NCBI GenBank assembly: GCA_025937895.1
Contig: JAICQL010000015.1
Location: 1-63,691 of the forward strand
DNA from: Polyangiaceae bacterium
GTDB lineage: Bacteria > Myxococcota_A > Polyangia > Polyangiales > Polyangiaceae
Length of the DNA stretch: 63,691 bases
Direction of reading: 5' to 3'
Part shown: in pieces, positions 62,113 to 63,691 of the stretch
How the letters are laid out: every line of letters starts with the position of its first letter
Position numbering within the stretch: position 1 is the stretch's first letter
The notes under the pieces: model-generated
Databases searched by the model: none
What the model saw: only the letters and a program-made list of their open reading frames with translations
Told to the model about the DNA's origin: nothing
Made by a program: the position numbers and the translations under genes

Positions 62113-62990
62113 ATGCCCTCTCTGCTGCACGAGGCCTTGCTGCTGCTGTTTCGCAACCGGCCCCAGCTCGCCGCCGTCCTCCTGCAGGAGGGCCTCCACT
62201 TCGACCTGCCCGGCTACACCGACGCCCGTCTCGAGTCGATCGATCTCACCCAGGTCGTCCCCACCGAATATCGAGCCGACCTCATCGTCTTGCTGCTCCA
62301 TGACGTCCCCGTCCTGGCCATCATCGTCGAGGTCCAGCTCGCCGCGGACGAGCGCAAGAGGTTCACCTGGCCCATCTATGCAACCACCACCCGCGCCCAA
62401 TTCGAGTGTGACACCGTCGTCCTGGTCGTCACCCCCACCGCGAGCGTGGCTCGCTGGGCCTCGGCATCCTGTGCGCTCGGCGGCGGCAACCAGTGGTCCG
62501 CCTGGGTGGCCGGACCAGAGCAGATCCCCGTCGTCACCGACCCAGCTCGCGCCCAGCTAGATCCGGAGCTGGGCGTGCTGTCCGTGATGGCGCACACGGG
62601 CAAGGGGAGCCCGCTCGCGCCCTGAGCATTGCACAGGCGGCCTTGAGCGGCCTCGCTCGCCTCGACGACGAAGAACGTCGGGTGCTATATTGGGACTTGA
62701 TCGAAACATCGCTCGGTCAGGCCGCGCGAAAGGCTTTCCAGATGCTCCCGCAGAGTTATCGATTCCAGTCCGAAGCCTTCGTCAAAGGCCGCAGCGAGGG
62801 TCGGCTCGAGGGGCACGCCGAAGGTCGGGTCGAGGGCGAGCGTGCCGTCTTACAGAAGCTGCTCCTGCTGAAGTTTGGCGCCCTCTCGGACGACGCTCGC
62901 AGCAAGCTCGCCACGGCCAGCGAAGAAGACCTCGACCGCTGGGCAGCGCGCGTGCTTACCGCCACCTCGGCCGCCGACATCTTCACCTGA
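62113..62990 (+). pseudogene. Rpn-type PD-(D/E)XK nuclease-like gene, frameshifted
   Basis: The ATG at 62113 begins PSLLHEALLLLFRNRPQLAA. RADLIVLLLHDVPVLAIIVE followed by VQLAADERKRFTWPIYATTT matches the nuclease core (Asp, then ExQ) of the Rpn/YhgA-like transposase-associated family. This frame ends at 62625. The -1 frame continues: ALSIAQAALSGLARLDDEER, then WDLIETSLGQAARKAFQMLP and GRSEGRLEGHAEGRVEGERA, the typical Gly-Glu repeat tail, to the TGA at 62988-62990. The switch falls at the G run near 62602-62606. The whole would be about 292 residues. It is a broken gene, or a sequencing error in the G run. Confidence 0.75.
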
Positions 62991-63084
62991 TCCCGTCTTC
63001 ACCTGACCTCGGCGGCGAGCCGCTTCGGTGCGCGGGCGTCTCCGTACAGACGAGCGTCGTCGCGGGCCGTGCAGGATCTTGGTC

Positions 63085-63691
63085 TCAGGCGTCCAGCGCC
63101 GAGTCGGGCGCGATGTCCCCCGGATCGAGGTGGTGCTTCTCCAGGCGATAGCGGAGCGAGCGGAAGGTGATGCCGAGCAGCTGCGCGGCGGCCTTGCGCA
63201 CGCCGCCGGTGCGCTCGAGGGCCTCGAGCATCAGGCGGCGCTCGACCTCACCCATCACTTCGTCGAGGTTGCAGCCCTCTTCGGGCAGGCTGATCAGGTT
63301 GGGACCGGTGGCGGAGGCCATGCCGCTGACTTCGCGGGGGAGATCGCCGAGGCCGATGGCGCGGGAGCCGGCGAGGGCGACGGCGCGCTCGATGACGTTC
63401 TCGAGCTCGCGCACGTTGCCGGGAAAGCTGTAGCGCTCGAGGGCGCGCAGGGCGTCGGCGGTGAGACCGCGCACGTCTTTGCCCATCTCGCGGGCGAAGC
63501 GCTGCACGAAGCGCTCGGTGAGCGCGGGGATGTCCTGGGCGCGGTTGCGCAGGGGTGGCAGCTCGACGCGGATGACGTTGAGGCGGTAGTAGAGGTCCTG
63601 CCGGAAGCGGCCTTCGGCCACCTCGCGCTCGACGTCGCGGTTGGTGGCAGCGAGCTCTCGCACGTCGACGGGGATCTCCAGGCTGGAGCCC
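63085..63691 (-). CDS. pilR: PilR-like sigma-54 activator, C-terminal part (cut by window edge)
   Basis: The right edge holds the C-terminal 200 codons of a sigma-54-dependent activator. The AAA+ part shows [33 protein letters not shown] and RYSFPGNVRELENVIERAVA. The Fis-type HTH follows: LEALERTGGVRKAAAQLLGI then TFRSLRYRLEKHHL. The order LLGI(S/T)FRSLRYRL is typical of PilR. The N-terminal receiver or sensor part lies outside the window. With three pilins and a sigma-54 site upstream, PilR is the likeliest identity. The intergenic stretch 62991-63084 holds nothing recognised. Confidence 0.7.
   Translation of the reverse strand, partial: GSSLEIPVDVRELAATNRDVEREVAEGRFRQDLYYRLNVIRVELPPLRNRAQDIPALTERFVQRFAREMGKDVRGLTADALRALERYSFPGNVRELENVIERAVALAGSRAIGLGDLPREVSGMASATGPNLISLPEEGCNLDEVMGEVERRLMLEALERTGGVRKAAAQLLGITFRSLRYRLEKHHLDPGDIAPDSALDA

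Noticed and set aside
62602..62606. Programmed frameshift in the nuclease-like gene
   Set aside because: A G run alone can slip, but nothing indicates a regulated event. It is listed as a broken gene.

Overview
The window is GC-rich, gene-dense bacterial chromosome. Several families point to a myxobacterium (phylum Myxococcota). These are a DUF2378/TIGR02265-type protein, a sigma-region-4-like protein with a CPxVxC motif, a receiver-DUF4388 protein, two Hanks-type Ser/Thr kinases (one very large), NtrC-type sigma-54 activators, a bactofilin, and many lipoproteins with Pro/Ala/Glu-rich tails. No rRNA, tRNA, CRISPR array or intact insertion sequence was recognised. The species cannot be named from the sequence alone.

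Layout. 0-5 kb: end of hisA, pgsA, a lipoprotein, an orphan type III export protein (SctS/FliQ family), an EpmA-like lysyl ligase and an aldo/keto reductase, then a small YjfB-like motility protein with repeats around it. 5-9 kb: the leftward surE-apt pair, a membrane protein, a BolA-family protein and a lipoprotein. 9-16 kb: a 1120-residue kinase, a membrane protein, and a leftward pair made of a membrane-anchored GspE-like ATPase and a PEGA-like protein. 16-20.6 kb: a leftward four-gene, translationally coupled ABC exporter operon of the GldA/F/G plus DUF4340 type. 20.7-26.3 kb: rightward queG, a COX3-like protein, trpD, trpC, a XerC/D recombinase and an N-formylglutamate amidohydrolase. 26.4-27.3 kb: a Flp-type prepilin and rpmB. 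27.3-31.3 kb: a leftward operon rpsP-khpA-rimM-trmD followed by DUF72-like and gamma-glutamyltransferase-like genes. 31.8-36.7 kb: a NifU-like protein, a secreted protein, map and a coiled-coil/Fic fusion. 36.9-45.8 kb: regulators (NtrC type, sigma-like, MerR, receiver-DUF4388), a bactofilin and an alpha/beta-hydrolase fold protein. 46-53.6 kb: a C-type lectin lipoprotein, a DUF2378 protein, a pilin-like protein, a von Willebrand A lipoprotein, a HEAT-like protein and a second kinase.

53.6-57.7 kb looks accessory. It opens with a striking array of 15-bp perfect palindromes spaced about 42 bp apart: six intact copies and two decayed ones in exact phase. A two-gene operon follows (unknown helical protein plus HerA-type ATPase), then a Phd/VapC toxin-antitoxin pair whose toxin is frameshifted, and a 5'-truncated gene remnant. 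57.8-63.7 kb holds two exported or membrane proteins, three tandem type IV prepilins with a near-consensus sigma-54 promoter before the second, a frameshifted Rpn-type nuclease gene, and the 3' end of a PilR-like activator. The last region reads as a PilR/sigma-54 controlled pilin locus.

A recurring theme is conserved folds with lost active-site residues: Fic without its His, a hydrolase with Ser replaced by Ala, a NifU domain with one Cys, a gamma-glutamyltransferase-like protein without the catalytic half, and kinases with altered loops. The array at 53.7-54.03 kb is the strongest candidate for something undescribed.
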